Positions 16,931 through 26,200 of a stretch of DNA of 38,516 nucleotides are shown here, piece by piece; within the stretch, counting starts at the first letter, position 1, and each line of letters begins with the position of its first letter. The DNA comes from Pseudomonadota bacterium (lineage in GTDB: Bacteria > Myxococcota_A > Bradymonadia > Bradymonadales > GCA-2716585), in the NCBI GenBank assembly GCA_005804885.1, contig SYOX01000171.1, positions 1 through 38,516 on the forward strand, written 5' to 3'. The translations under genes were made by a program, and so were the position numbers. Below the pieces are notes generated by a model, which was given only the letters and a program-made list of their open reading frames with translations, did not search any database and was not told the DNA's origin.

Positions 16931-17054
16931 GGCGACCTCCGGTTGGGCCAGGGCGAGGTCAACGTCGGCCCCCAGCGCGGCATTCCTCGCGGGAGGTCGG
17001 CGGCGGGGCGCCGGGGGCGCGTCGATGGCGTCTGGGGTTTGCGCGGGCGAGGGT

Positions 17055-17336
17055 TCAGTTGCCAAAGCCGAGCTTGGACTCGCGGCTGCTGGCCTCTTGA
17101 TCGACGCGGATGGCGGCGATCTCGCTCTGGTCGGTGTAGATCCGGCCCTCGTCGGACTCCAGGGTGATGTAGGACTCCCCGAGGGTCAGGGCGGTGACCT
17201 TGCCGACGGGGAAGAGGGCGATGGGCGTGGCCAGGAAGACGGTGATGCGCGTGCCGGCCGGCAGCGTCCAGCGCCTGTCGTCGGCGGTGGCCTTGAGGTC
17301 GTTCTTGAGGATCGCGGTCAGGGTCTCGGATTTCAT
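17055..17336 (-). CDS. Hypothetical 93-residue protein
   Basis: 93 residues from ATG 17336 (MKSETLTAILKNDLKATADDRRW). There is no signal peptide or membrane helix. The pattern of short hydrophobic stretches (ITVFLATPIALFPVGKVTALTL, SYITLESDEGRIYTDQSEIAAI) suggests a small beta-barrel, perhaps of the kind that reads out as a regulator or adaptor. I know no matching family. The ribosome site is weak (GAGA). It lies 61 bases after the Cys-rich lipoprotein and 124 before the HEAT-repeat start on the same strand, so cotranscription is likely. Confidence 0.7.
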   Translation of the reverse strand: MKSETLTAILKNDLKATADDRRWTLPAGTRITVFLATPIALFPVGKVTALTLGESYITLESDEGRIYTDQSEIAAIRVDQEASSRESKLGFGN

Positions 17337-17397
17337 GTCGGCTCTCAGTGGGTGTCGGCCCTTGGAGGGCTCGACGGGGTCATCGTCTTGTGAACCC

Positions 17398-18756
17398 TCA
17401 GATGGGGTTGCGGGTGCAGTTTCGGAAGCAGACGTTTCCGATGACCTGCATGTTCTGGTCTTGAAGCTCGGTGCAGCTGTAGCCGACGGGGCAGGCGTCG
17501 AGGTTGTCGGGGTCGCAGGCGACGCCGCAGAAGTCGCCCAGGGCGTTGCCCTCGTCGTCGCTGATGCGCAGGCACTGGTTGGGCTCGCCGCCGCACTGGC
17601 CCTCGGCCTCGGCGTCGCAGGGGTCGCAGAAGGGGCCGTCGGGTTCGCCGCAGCGCCCGGTGTCGAAGTTGCAGACCTGGCCGAAGCCGCACAGGTGGTT
17701 GCCGTCGCAGGGGCGCACCTGGCACTGGTTGCTGCGACAGATCTGAAGGCTGGGGCAGTCGCTGTCGGCCTCGCAGCCCTCCAGGCAGCGCTGCTGCTCG
17801 ACGTCGCAGAAGGTGCCGGCGTCGGGGCAGTCGCGGCTGGTGATGCAGCCGCCGGGGATCCTGCACAGGCCATCGGGCAGGCACTCGGCCCCGGGCGGGC
17901 ACTCCGCGCTGGAGGCGCAGGGGGCCACGCAAGCGCCCGCGTCGCAGACCTCGCCGTTGGGGCAGGAGCCGGGGCTGCAGCCCGGCACGCAGGTCAGCTG
18001 GGCGCTGCATTGCTGGCCGCTGGGGCAGTCGTCGTTGTCGAGGCAGCCCTCGGGTGAGGCGCAGTCTCCGCTGGCGGGGACGCACTGGGAGCCGAGGCCC
18101 TCGATGGGGTCGCAGACGAAGCCGCGCGGGCAGTCGGTGAGGGAGGTGCAGGCGCGGCCGCAGAAGCGGCCGCCCTGGGTGAAGTCGAGGCAGAGGTCGT
18201 CGGCGGCGCCGCACTCGATGTCCTCGTTGCAGGGGTCGCAGGGGTCGCCGAGGGTGCGGCAGGTCTTGCGGCAGGGGTCGCAGAACTCCTCGACGAAGCA
18301 GTTGGTGTCCGTAGTGCAGGCGCGGGCGCCGGTCGGGGCGCGCTCGCAGCGGCCGAGGCAGGTGTCGCAGAGCTCGCCCTGGGCGCAGGCGCTCTGATCG
18401 TCGCAGCGGGCGCGCGAGACGCAGAAGCCGCCCTGGCCGCAGCGGGTCGTCAGGGCGCAGTCGTCGTCCGAGCCGCAGGCCTGCCGGCAGAGGCCCGCGT
18501 CCGTGTCGCAGACCTCGCCCTGGCCGCAGTCGGCGTCGGCGGTGCAGGCTGCGGGGGCGTTGTTGGGGGTGTTGTTGCCCGGATCGTTGTTGGGGGCGTT
18601 GTTGCCGGGATCGTTGTTGCCGGGGGCGTTGTTGTCGGGGGCGTCGCCGGGGGCGGCGGCCTCGTCGCTGCATCCGAGGGCGATCAGGGGGAGCAGGGCG
18701 GCCATCAGGGTTGCGATGTGGCGTCGGGCGGGGATCGTGGTCGGGTTCATGGTCAT
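17398..18756 (-). CDS. Cysteine-rich lipoprotein with EGF/Dickkopf-like repeats
   Basis: 452 residues. The start ATG 18756 overlaps the pseudokinase stop as TAATG; ATG 18750 is the alternative. The signal ends in LPLIALGC, a lipobox. A low-complexity linker of NN, PG and DP units (NNAPGNNDPGNNAPNN) projects the rest from the membrane. Then come more than ten cysteine modules of the pattern C-x(3)-DC-x(2)-G-x-x-C, for example CTADADCGQGEVCDTDAGLC, CSAQLTC and CPPGAECLPDGLC. Disulphides are likely, so the protein is extracytoplasmic. Such proteins are common in Myxococcota and Bradymonadia, and their ligands are unknown. Translational coupling to the pseudokinase suggests that the two work in one envelope complex (inference). 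Confidence 0.85.
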   Translation of the reverse strand: MTMNPTTIPARRHIATLMAALLPLIALGCSDEAAAPGDAPDNNAPGNNDPGNNAPNNDPGNNTPNNAPAACTADADCGQGEVCDTDAGLCRQACGSDDDCALTTRCGQGGFCVSRARCDDQSACAQGELCDTCLGRCERAPTGARACTTDTNCFVEEFCDPCRKTCRTLGDPCDPCNEDIECGAADDLCLDFTQGGRFCGRACTSLTDCPRGFVCDPIEGLGSQCVPASGDCASPEGCLDNDDCPSGQQCSAQLTCVPGCSPGSCPNGEVCDAGACVAPCASSAECPPGAECLPDGLCRIPGGCITSRDCPDAGTFCDVEQQRCLEGCEADSDCPSLQICRSNQCQVRPCDGNHLCGFGQVCNFDTGRCGEPDGPFCDPCDAEAEGQCGGEPNQCLRISDDEGNALGDFCGVACDPDNLDACPVGYSCTELQDQNMQVIGNVCFRNCTRNPI

Positions 18757-20717
18757 TACTGGATGAGCAGGGGGAAGATGACGCCCTTGTTGAAGCCGCC
18801 GTGGGCGGGGAACTGCATGCCTCGGAAGCGGTTCTTGAGGCAGTCTCCGACGGGGCCGGAGTTGTAGGCGGATTCGAGGACGGAGACGCCGGCGGTGGTG
18901 CCGGAGGGCTTGATGAAGAACTTGACGCGGACGCCGCGGAAGCCGGGGTTGCGCTTGAGCTCGGGCATCAGGCAGCCCTGGAGGCCGCCGAACTGGGACA
19001 CGACGACGCGGGTGACCTCGCCGTCGGTCAGGACGTGGTCGGTGCCGCCGCCGGCGCCGTCGAAGTCGACGGTGTTGGTCAGGTCGTCGTCCTGGGGGTT
19101 GACGCCGCCGCCGTTCGTGGCCTTGTCGCCCTGGTTGCGTCGCCCGATGCCGCCGATGTTCTTGCGGACGGCGGCGCTGTTCTCGGAGAAGAGGGCGGCC
19201 ATCATGTCCTTGTCGACGTTGATCTGGTCGAAGTCCTTCGGCGGCGGCAGGAGCTTGAAGCCTTCCGAGAGGTCGGCGATGAGGGTCTGCTCGGGCAGGG
19301 CCTCGGGCTTGGGGCGGATGAAGAACCAGTAGACGGCGAAGACGGCGCCGAGGAGCAGCCCGGCGCCGATGCCGGCGTAGGAGGTCCACTTGCCGGCCGT
19401 CTTGGCGGTCTGGACGCGCTGCGCGCGGCGCTCGTTCTCGATGCGCTGGCGCTCGGCGCGGACGGGGATGTACTTGAGGACGGCCTGGCGGAAGACGGGC
19501 ATGTCCTGGAGGGCCATGCGGGTCTGCGTGGCGCGGTCCAGGACGGAGGTGAACTCGTCGATCTGATCGGAGCGGAGCTGTTCGAGGACCTGCTCGTGGG
19601 AGAAGGGCCCGTAGTCGAGGCCGTCGATGGAGACGAGGTAGCGGGTGCCGGCCTTGTCGCCCTCGGTGACCTGGATGGCGGAGATGGCGCCGGTCTTGCC
19701 GAGGATCTTGGCGGCCTTGGCGAAGGGGTCCTCGGTATCGGCGGGCTGTGGCGTCGGGGCGTCGTCGGCCAGAAGCTCCTGTCCGGGCTCGGGGCCGATG
19801 TCGACGGTGTTGGTCGAGGCGGGCTTCTCCGGCTCGGCGATCGCGGCGGCCAGCGGGGCCAGGGTGGGGGCCTCGACGATGACCTTGAGGCGCTCGCGGA
19901 AGTCGACGGCGGAGTTGGGCCTGCGGTTGGGGTCAAGGTCGGTGGAGGCCTCGATGAGGGCGAGGATCTCGGGTCCGAAGTCGGCGGCGATGGCCAGGGC
20001 GCGCTGTCGGGCGGGCTCGCCGTGGCCGGGGATGGGCTGTGGCGAGAGCATCTCGGCGGTGAGCATGCCGAGGGCGTAGATGTCGGCAGCGGGGCTGCGC
20101 ATGGAGGGCGAGTCGCGCAGCTCGGGGGCGATGAAGGGGGAGTCGACGTAGGGGCCGAGGGCGCGCGCGTGGAGCGTGGCGGCCAGGGTGTGGCCGTAGG
20201 CGATGTTGACGATCTTGACGCGCCCCTGGTCGGTGACGAAGACGTGGCGGGCGGTCAGGGTGCCGTGGGCGCAGTGGGCGTGGAGGGCCTTGAGGCCGCT
20301 GCAGATGTGCCCGATGATGTTGAAGACGCCCTTGGGGTTGAGGCTCTCGCCGCGCTGGCGCCGCTTGTCGAGGTATTCGGCCAGCGGCAGGCCCTCGACG
20401 TGCTCCATGACGACGAAGGCGGCGCTGGTCTCGCGGCCGATGCCGTAGACCTTGGCGAGGTTCTTGTGAGGGACGCCGCTGACCAGCCGGACTTCGGCGC
20501 GCAGGCGGTCGTATTCGGCCTCGAAGTCCGCGTCCTGCCCTGTGATGGGCAGGGTCTTGAGGAGCATGGCGCGGTTGTTGTCGAGCTTTCGGGCGAGGTA
20601 CGTGGTGCCGAGCTGGTTGTGGCCCAGGGCCTTGTCGACCTCGAACTGCCCGCCGATCTGCTGTCCGGCAAAGAAGGGGTCCAGAGATGAGGTCGCCGTG
20701 TCGCGCGGGTCGGTCAT
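18756..20717 (-). CDS. Membrane-spanning pseudokinase with GYF_2-like and AgmX/PglI C-terminal domains
   Basis: 653 residues. Residues 20-285 have the fold pattern of a Ser/Thr kinase, including MLLK with Lys54, ALHAHCAHG and the retained IAPE at 196-199. The catalytic sequence is gone. HRDLKPxN is replaced by HGTLTARH (151-158) and DFG by NIA (171-173), so it is almost surely inactive as a kinase. A GYF_2-like segment follows (GLDYGPFSHEQVLEQLRSDQ, from 366), then a basic stretch, one membrane helix (about 447-467), and a C-terminal domain of the AgmX/PglI type. That domain contains GGLQGCLMPELKRNP, VKFFIKPSG and CLKNRFRGMQFPAHGG. The N-terminus should be cytoplasmic and the C-terminus periplasmic. 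It follows the 140-aa lipoprotein by 26 bases and is coupled to the Cys-rich lipoprotein. Confidence 0.87.
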   Translation of the reverse strand: MTDPRDTATSSLDPFFAGQQIGGQFEVDKALGHNQLGTTYLARKLDNNRAMLLKTLPITGQDADFEAEYDRLRAEVRLVSGVPHKNLAKVYGIGRETSAAFVVMEHVEGLPLAEYLDKRRQRGESLNPKGVFNIIGHICSGLKALHAHCAHGTLTARHVFVTDQGRVKIVNIAYGHTLAATLHARALGPYVDSPFIAPELRDSPSMRSPAADIYALGMLTAEMLSPQPIPGHGEPARQRALAIAADFGPEILALIEASTDLDPNRRPNSAVDFRERLKVIVEAPTLAPLAAAIAEPEKPASTNTVDIGPEPGQELLADDAPTPQPADTEDPFAKAAKILGKTGAISAIQVTEGDKAGTRYLVSIDGLDYGPFSHEQVLEQLRSDQIDEFTSVLDRATQTRMALQDMPVFRQAVLKYIPVRAERQRIENERRAQRVQTAKTAGKWTSYAGIGAGLLLGAVFAVYWFFIRPKPEALPEQTLIADLSEGFKLLPPPKDFDQINVDKDMMAALFSENSAAVRKNIGGIGRRNQGDKATNGGGVNPQDDDLTNTVDFDGAGGGTDHVLTDGEVTRVVVSQFGGLQGCLMPELKRNPGFRGVRVKFFIKPSGTTAGVSVLESAYNSGPVGDCLKNRFRGMQFPAHGGFNKGVIFPLLIQ

Positions 20718-20743
20718 GGAGCCTTCGGGCCTCTCTCTTGGGT

Positions 20744-21166
20744 TCAGGATCCGGCGGGGGGCAGCGGGATTACGACGCGCCAGGTGTCGCTCTGGCGGAT
20801 CATCTTGACGGTGTGCTCGCGCTTGTCGACGGTCTTGACGGTGAGCGTGGCGCTGTCGTCGTCTTCGGAGTCCGCCTGCTCGATCTGGAGGATATGGAGG
20901 GGGTCAAGGAGGCCGGCGCTGGTCAGGACGTCATGGGGTCGGACGGTGGCGGCCTTGGCGCCCGCGTTTGCGGCGTCGGCGCGCGCCTTGAGGGCCTGCT
21001 GGGCCTCGTCGGTGAGGAAGGGCCAGGCGGCCTCGCCGTCGGCGGCGCTGGCGGCCTGGACGAACTCCTCGAAGGCCTCTCTGGGGCCGATCTCGCGCTG
21101 ACAGGCGGCGCTCAGGAGGCAGGCCAGGGCGATCAAGAGGGCGGTGGGGTTGTGGGCGAGTGGCAC
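20744..21166 (-). CDS. Small lipoprotein of unknown function
   Basis: 140 residues from GTG 21166, chosen because GAGGA lies eight bases upstream and the frame above it is not protein-like. LLIALACLLSAAC is a lipoprotein signal ending at Cys22. The mature part starts REIGPREAFEEFVQAASAADGEAAWPFLTDEAQQAL. This resembles the NTF2-like or DUF4878 lipoproteins that begin with a helix followed by a beta sheet, and it ends in DTWRVVIPLP. It would sit on the periplasmic face of a membrane. A promoter candidate lies about 70 bases upstream. The pseudokinase gene follows 26 bases downstream, so it is probably part of the same envelope module. The fold call is tentative. Confidence 0.75.
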   Translation of the reverse strand: MPLAHNPTALLIALACLLSAACQREIGPREAFEEFVQAASAADGEAAWPFLTDEAQQALKARADAANAGAKAATVRPHDVLTSAGLLDPLHILQIEQADSEDDDSATLTVKTVDKREHTVKMIRQSDTWRVVIPLPPAGS

Positions 21167-21240
21167 CTTGGTCGTCCTCTGGGCTCTTGGGGTCGCGTCG
21201 TGCGTTCTCAAGCGTCGGCGGTCCTGGGCGCGCCGTGGAG

Positions 21241-21269
21241 AGGATACGCCAAGCCCGGCGGGGGCGCAA
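21241..21269 (-). promoter_or_regulatory. Promoter candidate for the pseudokinase operon
   Basis: On the minus strand TTGCGC (21269-21264), 17 bases and TATCCT (21246-21241) fit a moderate sigma70 promoter in the 285-base gap before the lipoprotein start at 21166. It would read 20744-21166 and the genes downstream to tsaE. Confidence 0.4.
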
Positions 21270-21451
21270 CGGGGTGCAGCGGTCGCCCAGGGCGATCGCA
21301 TCGCAAGTCTGCGCGCTTCTTGTCCTTTCGGGTGTGGCGCGGTCGGCGACAGAGAGGCCCTGGTCTTCAGCACCTCAACCTCCCGGGGATCGGCGGTGAG
21401 GGTTTCGATCGCGACGGGGCCGAGGTCTCCGGGGCGAGCGGCCGCAAGCGG

Positions 21452-21943
21452 TCAACGCGCTGCTGCTGCGGCGAAGGCGAGCACGTCGGCCTCCAGGCGA
21501 TCGACGGGGTTGTCGTCGTCGGGGCGCAGCAGGGCGGTGATGCACAGGAGCTGGGTGCCGTTGTGGACCTCGATGATCAGGAGGGTGAAGTCGCGGTCGA
21601 GGATGTTGGCGGAGAGGGTGCTCCTGAAGGCTTTTTTCCCGGCGAGGTCGATGGGCAGGGGGTCGTCGACGAGGTTGAGGCCGGCGCGGCCGAGCCGGTC
21701 GATCACGTCGGCGCGCCAGGCGGGCAGCTCCTCGGCGCTGACCTGGAGGCGCGCGGCCTCGGCGTGGGCGAGCGTCGCGGGGTGCTTGATGGCGGCGAGG
21801 CGGCCGGGCGCGTCGATCTGGACCCAGCCTTCGGGGGGCGGGATCTTCCCAGGGGGGCTCTGCGCGGCGGCAGAGGCGCCGATGAGCGAGACGAACGCGA
21901 CCAGTGCGATGGCGAGGGCGGATCGTCGATCCATGGGGGTCAC
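21452..21943 (-). CDS. Exported protein of unknown function
   Basis: 163 residues. Residues 1-27 (MTPMDRRSALAIALVAFVSLIGASAAAQ) form a cleavable signal with an ASA-AAQ end. The mature protein starts PPGKIPPPEGWVQIDAPGRLAAIKHP, and the closing part has strands FTLLIIEVHNGTQLLCITAL. This resembles a shortened form of the neighbouring PsbP/DcrB-like protein at 21940. The start overlaps that gene's stop by four bases (ATGA), so the two are translated together and probably arose from a common ancestor or act as partners. No catalytic motif is visible. Confidence 0.75.
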   Translation of the reverse strand: MTPMDRRSALAIALVAFVSLIGASAAAQSPPGKIPPPEGWVQIDAPGRLAAIKHPATLAHAEAARLQVSAEELPAWRADVIDRLGRAGLNLVDDPLPIDLAGKKAFRSTLSANILDRDFTLLIIEVHNGTQLLCITALLRPDDDNPVDRLEADVLAFAAAAAR

Positions 21944-22476
21944 TGCTGCTTGAAGACCATGCCGTTGATCAGGGCCTCGAACTGAGGCTTGATCTTGCTC
22001 TCTTCCTTGTCCTGCATGTAGCCGACGACGAGCCAGGCGGTGGTGTCGCGGATGAAGGAGACGACGTAGACCTTGAGGGTGACCCCGGAGTGCGTGAAGC
22101 GGTAGGTGGTCTCCTGGGCCTTGTTGCCGCCGTACTCCTTGTCCGTGGTCTCCCCGATCTTCTCGAAGGTGGACTCGGTCAGGGTCTTGTGGAAGGTGCC
22201 GAAGAAGACCTCGGCGACGTCGGCGGTCATCAGGCGGGTGGGGACGATCTCGATCTGGGACTGGCTCTTGGGCTCGATGAAGACGGCCACGGCCTTCTCA
22301 TTGCCGGAGTTCTCCTCCCAGCCCTTGGGCTTCTGGAGCTCGACGCCGTGCTCCTCGTTGGTGATCTTGTTCTCGTCCTGGGCCGCGGCGGTCGCGCTCA
22401 GGGCGGTCATCAAGGCCATGAGGGTGAAGGCGGCCGTCAGGGCGGGCGCGAAAGATCGGACAAGGTGCCTGCGCAT
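21940..22476 (-). CDS. Exported PsbP/DcrB-like protein
   Basis: 178 residues from ATG 22476, nine bases after GGAG; an ATG at 22485 is too close to that site. The signal peptide (about residues 1-33) ends ATAAAQ. The mature protein runs DENKITNEEHGVELQKPKGWEE, then SQIEIVPTRLM, TYRFTHSGVTLKVYVVSFIRDTTAWLVVGYMQD and FEALINGMVFKQQ. This strand order and the opening 'G-x-E-x-x-x-P-x-G-W' resemble the PsbP/DcrB group of small periplasmic proteins. The role is unknown. It is the first gene behind the promoter at 22585-22613 and is coupled to the next exported protein. Confidence 0.75.
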   Translation of the reverse strand: MRRHLVRSFAPALTAAFTLMALMTALSATAAAQDENKITNEEHGVELQKPKGWEENSGNEKAVAVFIEPKSQSQIEIVPTRLMTADVAEVFFGTFHKTLTESTFEKIGETTDKEYGGNKAQETTYRFTHSGVTLKVYVVSFIRDTTAWLVVGYMQDKEESKIKPQFEALINGMVFKQQ

Positions 22477-22584
22477 GCTCAACATCTCCACAATCGCGTC
22501 TGGACGTCGGCCCGGCCCCGTGAACATTCAGCGGCCTTCGGTGGGCTCGATGGGCGAGCGACGTCGTGCGGCGTTCCACACCGC

Positions 22585-22613
22585 CTTATAACAGCGCCAG
22601 CGGCCGCGTTCAA
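22585..22613 (-). promoter_or_regulatory. Sigma70 promoter for the minus-strand exported-protein genes
   Basis: TTGAAC (22613-22608), exactly 17 bases, then TATAAG (22590-22585) on the minus strand. Transcription would begin near 22578, about 100 bases before ATG 22476. It lies back to back with the greA promoter. Confidence 0.6.
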
Positions 22614-22626
22614 GACCATGGGCGGC

Positions 22627-22655
22627 TTGTCGCGGTGGGGTGGTCGTGCTACACC
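22627..22655 (+). promoter_or_regulatory. Promoter candidate of greA
   Basis: TTGTCG (22627-22632), 17 bases and TACACC (22650-22655), preceded by TGC as in an extended -10. Start near 22662. The -10 is imperfect, so confidence is moderate. Confidence 0.4.
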
Positions 22656-22727
22656 GTGGCCCTTTGGTCGCCTTGAGCGCGATCGGTCTGGCGAATAGAC
22701 GCCGCTTCATTCAAGGAGGAGGGTGCC

Positions 22728-23222
22728 ATGCAACGGGTCCCCATGACGCCTCGCGGTTATCAAGCGCTTCAAGAGAGGCTCGACAACCTCAAGTCCATCG
22801 AGCGCCCGCAGAACATCGAAGACATCGAGACGGCCCGCGCCCACGGCGATCTGAGCGAGAACGCCGAGTACAAGTACGCCAAGAATCGCCAGAGCGAGAT
22901 CGCCGGGGAGATCCGCTACTGCGAGACGCGCCTGGCGCTGGCGCAGGTCATCGATCCGGGCCAGCTCGACGGCGACAAGGTCGTCTTCGGGGCCATCGTG
23001 GAGCTGGTCGACGTCAGCACCGACGAGGAGTTCACCTACCAGATCGTCGGCGAGGACGAGGCCGACATCAAGAAGAACCTGCTGTCGATCACCAGCCCGC
23101 TGGCCCAGGGCCTCATCGGCAAGGAGGAGGGCGACATTGCCAGAATCCAGGCCCCCAAGGGCGTCCGTGAGATGGAGATCCTCGCCGTCCGCTTCCAGTC
23201 CGAGCCCTTCCATCAGGGCTGA
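22728..23222 (+). CDS. greA: Transcript cleavage factor GreA
   Basis: 164 residues, slightly longer than E. coli GreA. The N-terminal coiled coil contains TPRGYQALQERLDNL and the acidic tip DLSENAEY (41-48) that reaches into the RNA polymerase secondary channel. The C-terminal FKBP-like domain carries EEFTYQIVGEDEADIKKNLLSITSPLAQGLIGKEEGD. GreA rescues backtracked polymerase by stimulating transcript cleavage. The ATG follows an AAGGAGGAGG ribosome site. Its stop is nine bases before the first large kinase gene, which therefore shares its transcript. Assignment certain. Confidence 0.97.
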   Translation: MQRVPMTPRGYQALQERLDNLKSIERPQNIEDIETARAHGDLSENAEYKYAKNRQSEIAGEIRYCETRLALAQVIDPGQLDGDKVVFGAIVELVDVSTDEEFTYQIVGEDEADIKKNLLSITSPLAQGLIGKEEGDIARIQAPKGVREMEILAVRFQSEPFHQG

Positions 23223-23231
23223 TCGAGCCCA

Positions 23232-26200
23232 ATGAGCCTGCGCGACCTCGTCCTGGGCCCCTTCGTTCTGGAGTCTCCGCTTGGCCGGGGCGCCATGGGG
23301 GAGGTCTGGCGAGGGCGCCACGAGGCCCAGCAGGTGCCCGTGGCGGTCAAGATCCTCCACGCGCGCTTCGCGCGGGAGCTGCGCTACCGGGCGGCCTTCC
23401 GGCGCGAGGTGCGGGCCGTCGCGGGCCTGAACCACCCTGGCGTCGTGCACGTCCTGGACTGCGGGGAGATCACGGCGCGGGCCGCCCAGCGCGCCGGCGA
23501 TCCGACCCTCTTCAACCGCCCCTATCTCGTGATGGAGCTGGCCTCGGGCGGCTCCATCGACAGGCTCGACAGGCCGATGCGCTGGCCGCAGATGAGGGCC
23601 GTGGCGCTCTCGCTGCTCGACGCTCTGGCGCACGCGCACGCCCGAGGGGTCATCCACCGCGACATCAAGCCGGCCAACGTCCTGCTGGCCCTGGACGGTG
23701 ACGCGCGGCCGAAGCTGAAGCTGACGGACTTCGGCATCGCCCACGCGACCTCGCAGCGCCGCATGGCCGGCCACGCGGCGCTGGGGGACTCGGCCGGGAC
23801 GCCCCAGTACATGGCGCCGGAGCAGTTCGTCGGGCGGCTGCGCGATCACGGCCCCTGGACCGATCTCTACGCCCTCGGGTGCCTGCTCTTCGAACTGTTG
23901 ACCGGCGCGCCGCCCTTCGGGGCGCGGGAGATGGCGGCGCTGGCCCGCAGCCACATCGACGCGCCGGTGCCCCCGATCGACGTCACCCAGGCCGTGCCCG
24001 AGGGGCTCGACGCGTGGATGGGGCGGCTGCTGGCCAAGGAGCCCTCGCGGCGCTTCCAGCGGGCCGCCGACGCGGCCTTCGCGCTGTCCAGGCTCGAAGA
24101 TCCCGCCTTCGTCGAGGAGCCGCTGGCGACCCGACGGCGCGGCGAGGCGTTCGATACGCAGGTGGGGGTGTCGGAGAGCTGGCTGGTGGAGATGGAGCGC
24201 GCACTCCAGGGCGCGCCGCTGACGTTGGACCGCGAGGCGGCCCCGACGCTGTCCAGCACGATCGCGCCGATGACCGCCGCCGAGGCGCAGGGGATCGCGC
24301 CGCCGGAGGATTCCGCAGTGATCTGGACACGTTGGCCGACGTTCCTGGCGGACGTGCCGCCGCTGCCGGAGACCTGGCGGCGACAGGACGACGCGACGGG
24401 GCGCGGGCGGCTGGTGGGGGCGGGGCTGGGGTTGTACGGGCTGCGGGCGGTGCCCTTCGTCGATCGGGAGATCGAGCGGGACGCGATCTGGGAGGCGCTC
24501 GGGGAGGTCGGCGGCGGCGGCGCGGGGATGGTGATCGTCAGCGGACAGGCGGGGGTGGGCAAGAGCCGGCTGGTCGAATGGATGTGCGAGAGGGCCCACG
24601 AGGTCGGCGCCGCCACGATCATGGTGGCGCTGCACGGCCCGACGCCCGGCCCCGGCGACGGCCTGCCCCGGATGCTGTTGCACCACCTGCGCTGCGAAGG
24701 GGTGCCGGTCGCCGAGGTGCTGGAGCACGTCGTGGAGGCGAGCCGCGCGGTGGGGATCGTCGATCCCTCGGTGTGGCGGGCGCTGGCCGCCTTCGTGGCG
24801 CCCGATGCAGACGCCCAGGCGGACCCGGGTCAGGCGGCGCGATCCCCCCAGCGAGGGCCGGGCTGGTGGCGAGGACCGCTGCGGCGCTTGATCGAGGGGG
24901 AGGCGCGGCGCCGCCCGGTGATGATCTGGCTCGACGACGTGCACTGGGGCGTCGAGTCGCTGGAGCTTGCCGAGGCGCTGCTGGTCGAGGGCGCCGAGGT
25001 GCCCGTCCTGCTGGCGCTGACCGCGCGGGCCGAGGCCGTGCGCGCGGGCTCGCCGCTCGGGGCGCGCTTCGAGCGCCTGGCGGCGCACCCCAGGTGCCGG
25101 TGGATCGAGCTGGCGCCGCTGTCCAGGGGGGCAAGCGGCGCGCTGGTCGAGGAGCTGCTGGGCCTCGAAGGGGCGCTGGTGGAGCAGATCGCCGAGCGCA
25201 GCGAGGGGATCCCGCTCTTCGCGGTGCAGCTCGTCGGGGACTGGGTCCAGCGCGGCGTCCTGGAGGTCGGCCCGCGCGGCTTCGTGCTGGCCGAGGGGGA
25301 GAGCGCGAAGGTCTCCGACGACATCCACCAGCTTTGGATGGCGCGGCTGTCCGGGTTGTCGCGCGGCGCCATCGAGGCGCTGGAGATCGCGGCGGTGCTC
25401 GGCCAGGAGGTCACCGCGGACGAGTGGGCGGCGGCGTGCAAGGAGGGCAGGCCCGATCACGGCCCTGAGGGCGCCGACGACCACGACGCTCACGATCGAG
25501 GCGACGCCGCCCTCGGGGCCACCCGGGTCGGCGGCGCTCCCCTCGGGGAGCCCGCGCGCCGCGAGGCGCTCGCGGCCCTGCTGGAGCGCCGGCTGGCCAC
25601 GGGCGAGGGCGAGGCCTGGCGCTTCACCCACGGGATGATGCGCGAGAGCCTGGAGCGCTCCGCAGCCCAGGGCGGTCGCCTGTCAGGGCACCGGGCGCGC
25701 TGCGTCGAGGCGCTGCGGCCGCTCCAGGGTCGCCGCCGGGGCGTCTCGGAGCGCCTCGGCGGCCTCTTCGAAGCGCTCGGGCGCGACGACGAGGCGCTCG
25801 GCGGGCTGCTGGCGGCGACCCTGGAGGCGATCCGCGCGGTGGAGTACGCCCGCGTCGACGGCCTGCTGGATCGCTGTCGGGCGCTGGTCGTCAGGCTCGC
25901 AGGGCAGGCGGGGCCTCGCCGGGCCGAGGTGCTGCGAGCCGAGGGCCTGCTGCGGCGCCTCCAGGGCCGCCTGGACGAGGCCACGGCGCTGGCGCGGCGC
26001 GCCGCGGCGCTGGCCCTCGCCGAGGGTTGGGAGCAAGAGTGGGCCCTGGCCGTGCTGCTCCAGGCGCAGGTGCGCTTTGAGCGCTGGGCGCCGGAGGGCA
26101 TGGTCGATCTGCTCAAGGACCCCCTTGAGATCCTCGAGCGGTGCGGTGACGAGCCCGGCGCCGTCGACGCGCTGATCATCCTGGCCCACATCCACATGCG

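Noticed and set aside
14480..17167. 895-codon plus-strand frame opposite the HEAT-repeat gene
   Set aside because: Its apparent repeats only mirror the HEAT repeats on the other strand.
22707..25631. 974-codon minus-strand frame opposite greA and the first kinase
   Set aside because: Runs across two certain genes on the plus strand and has no recognisable domain.
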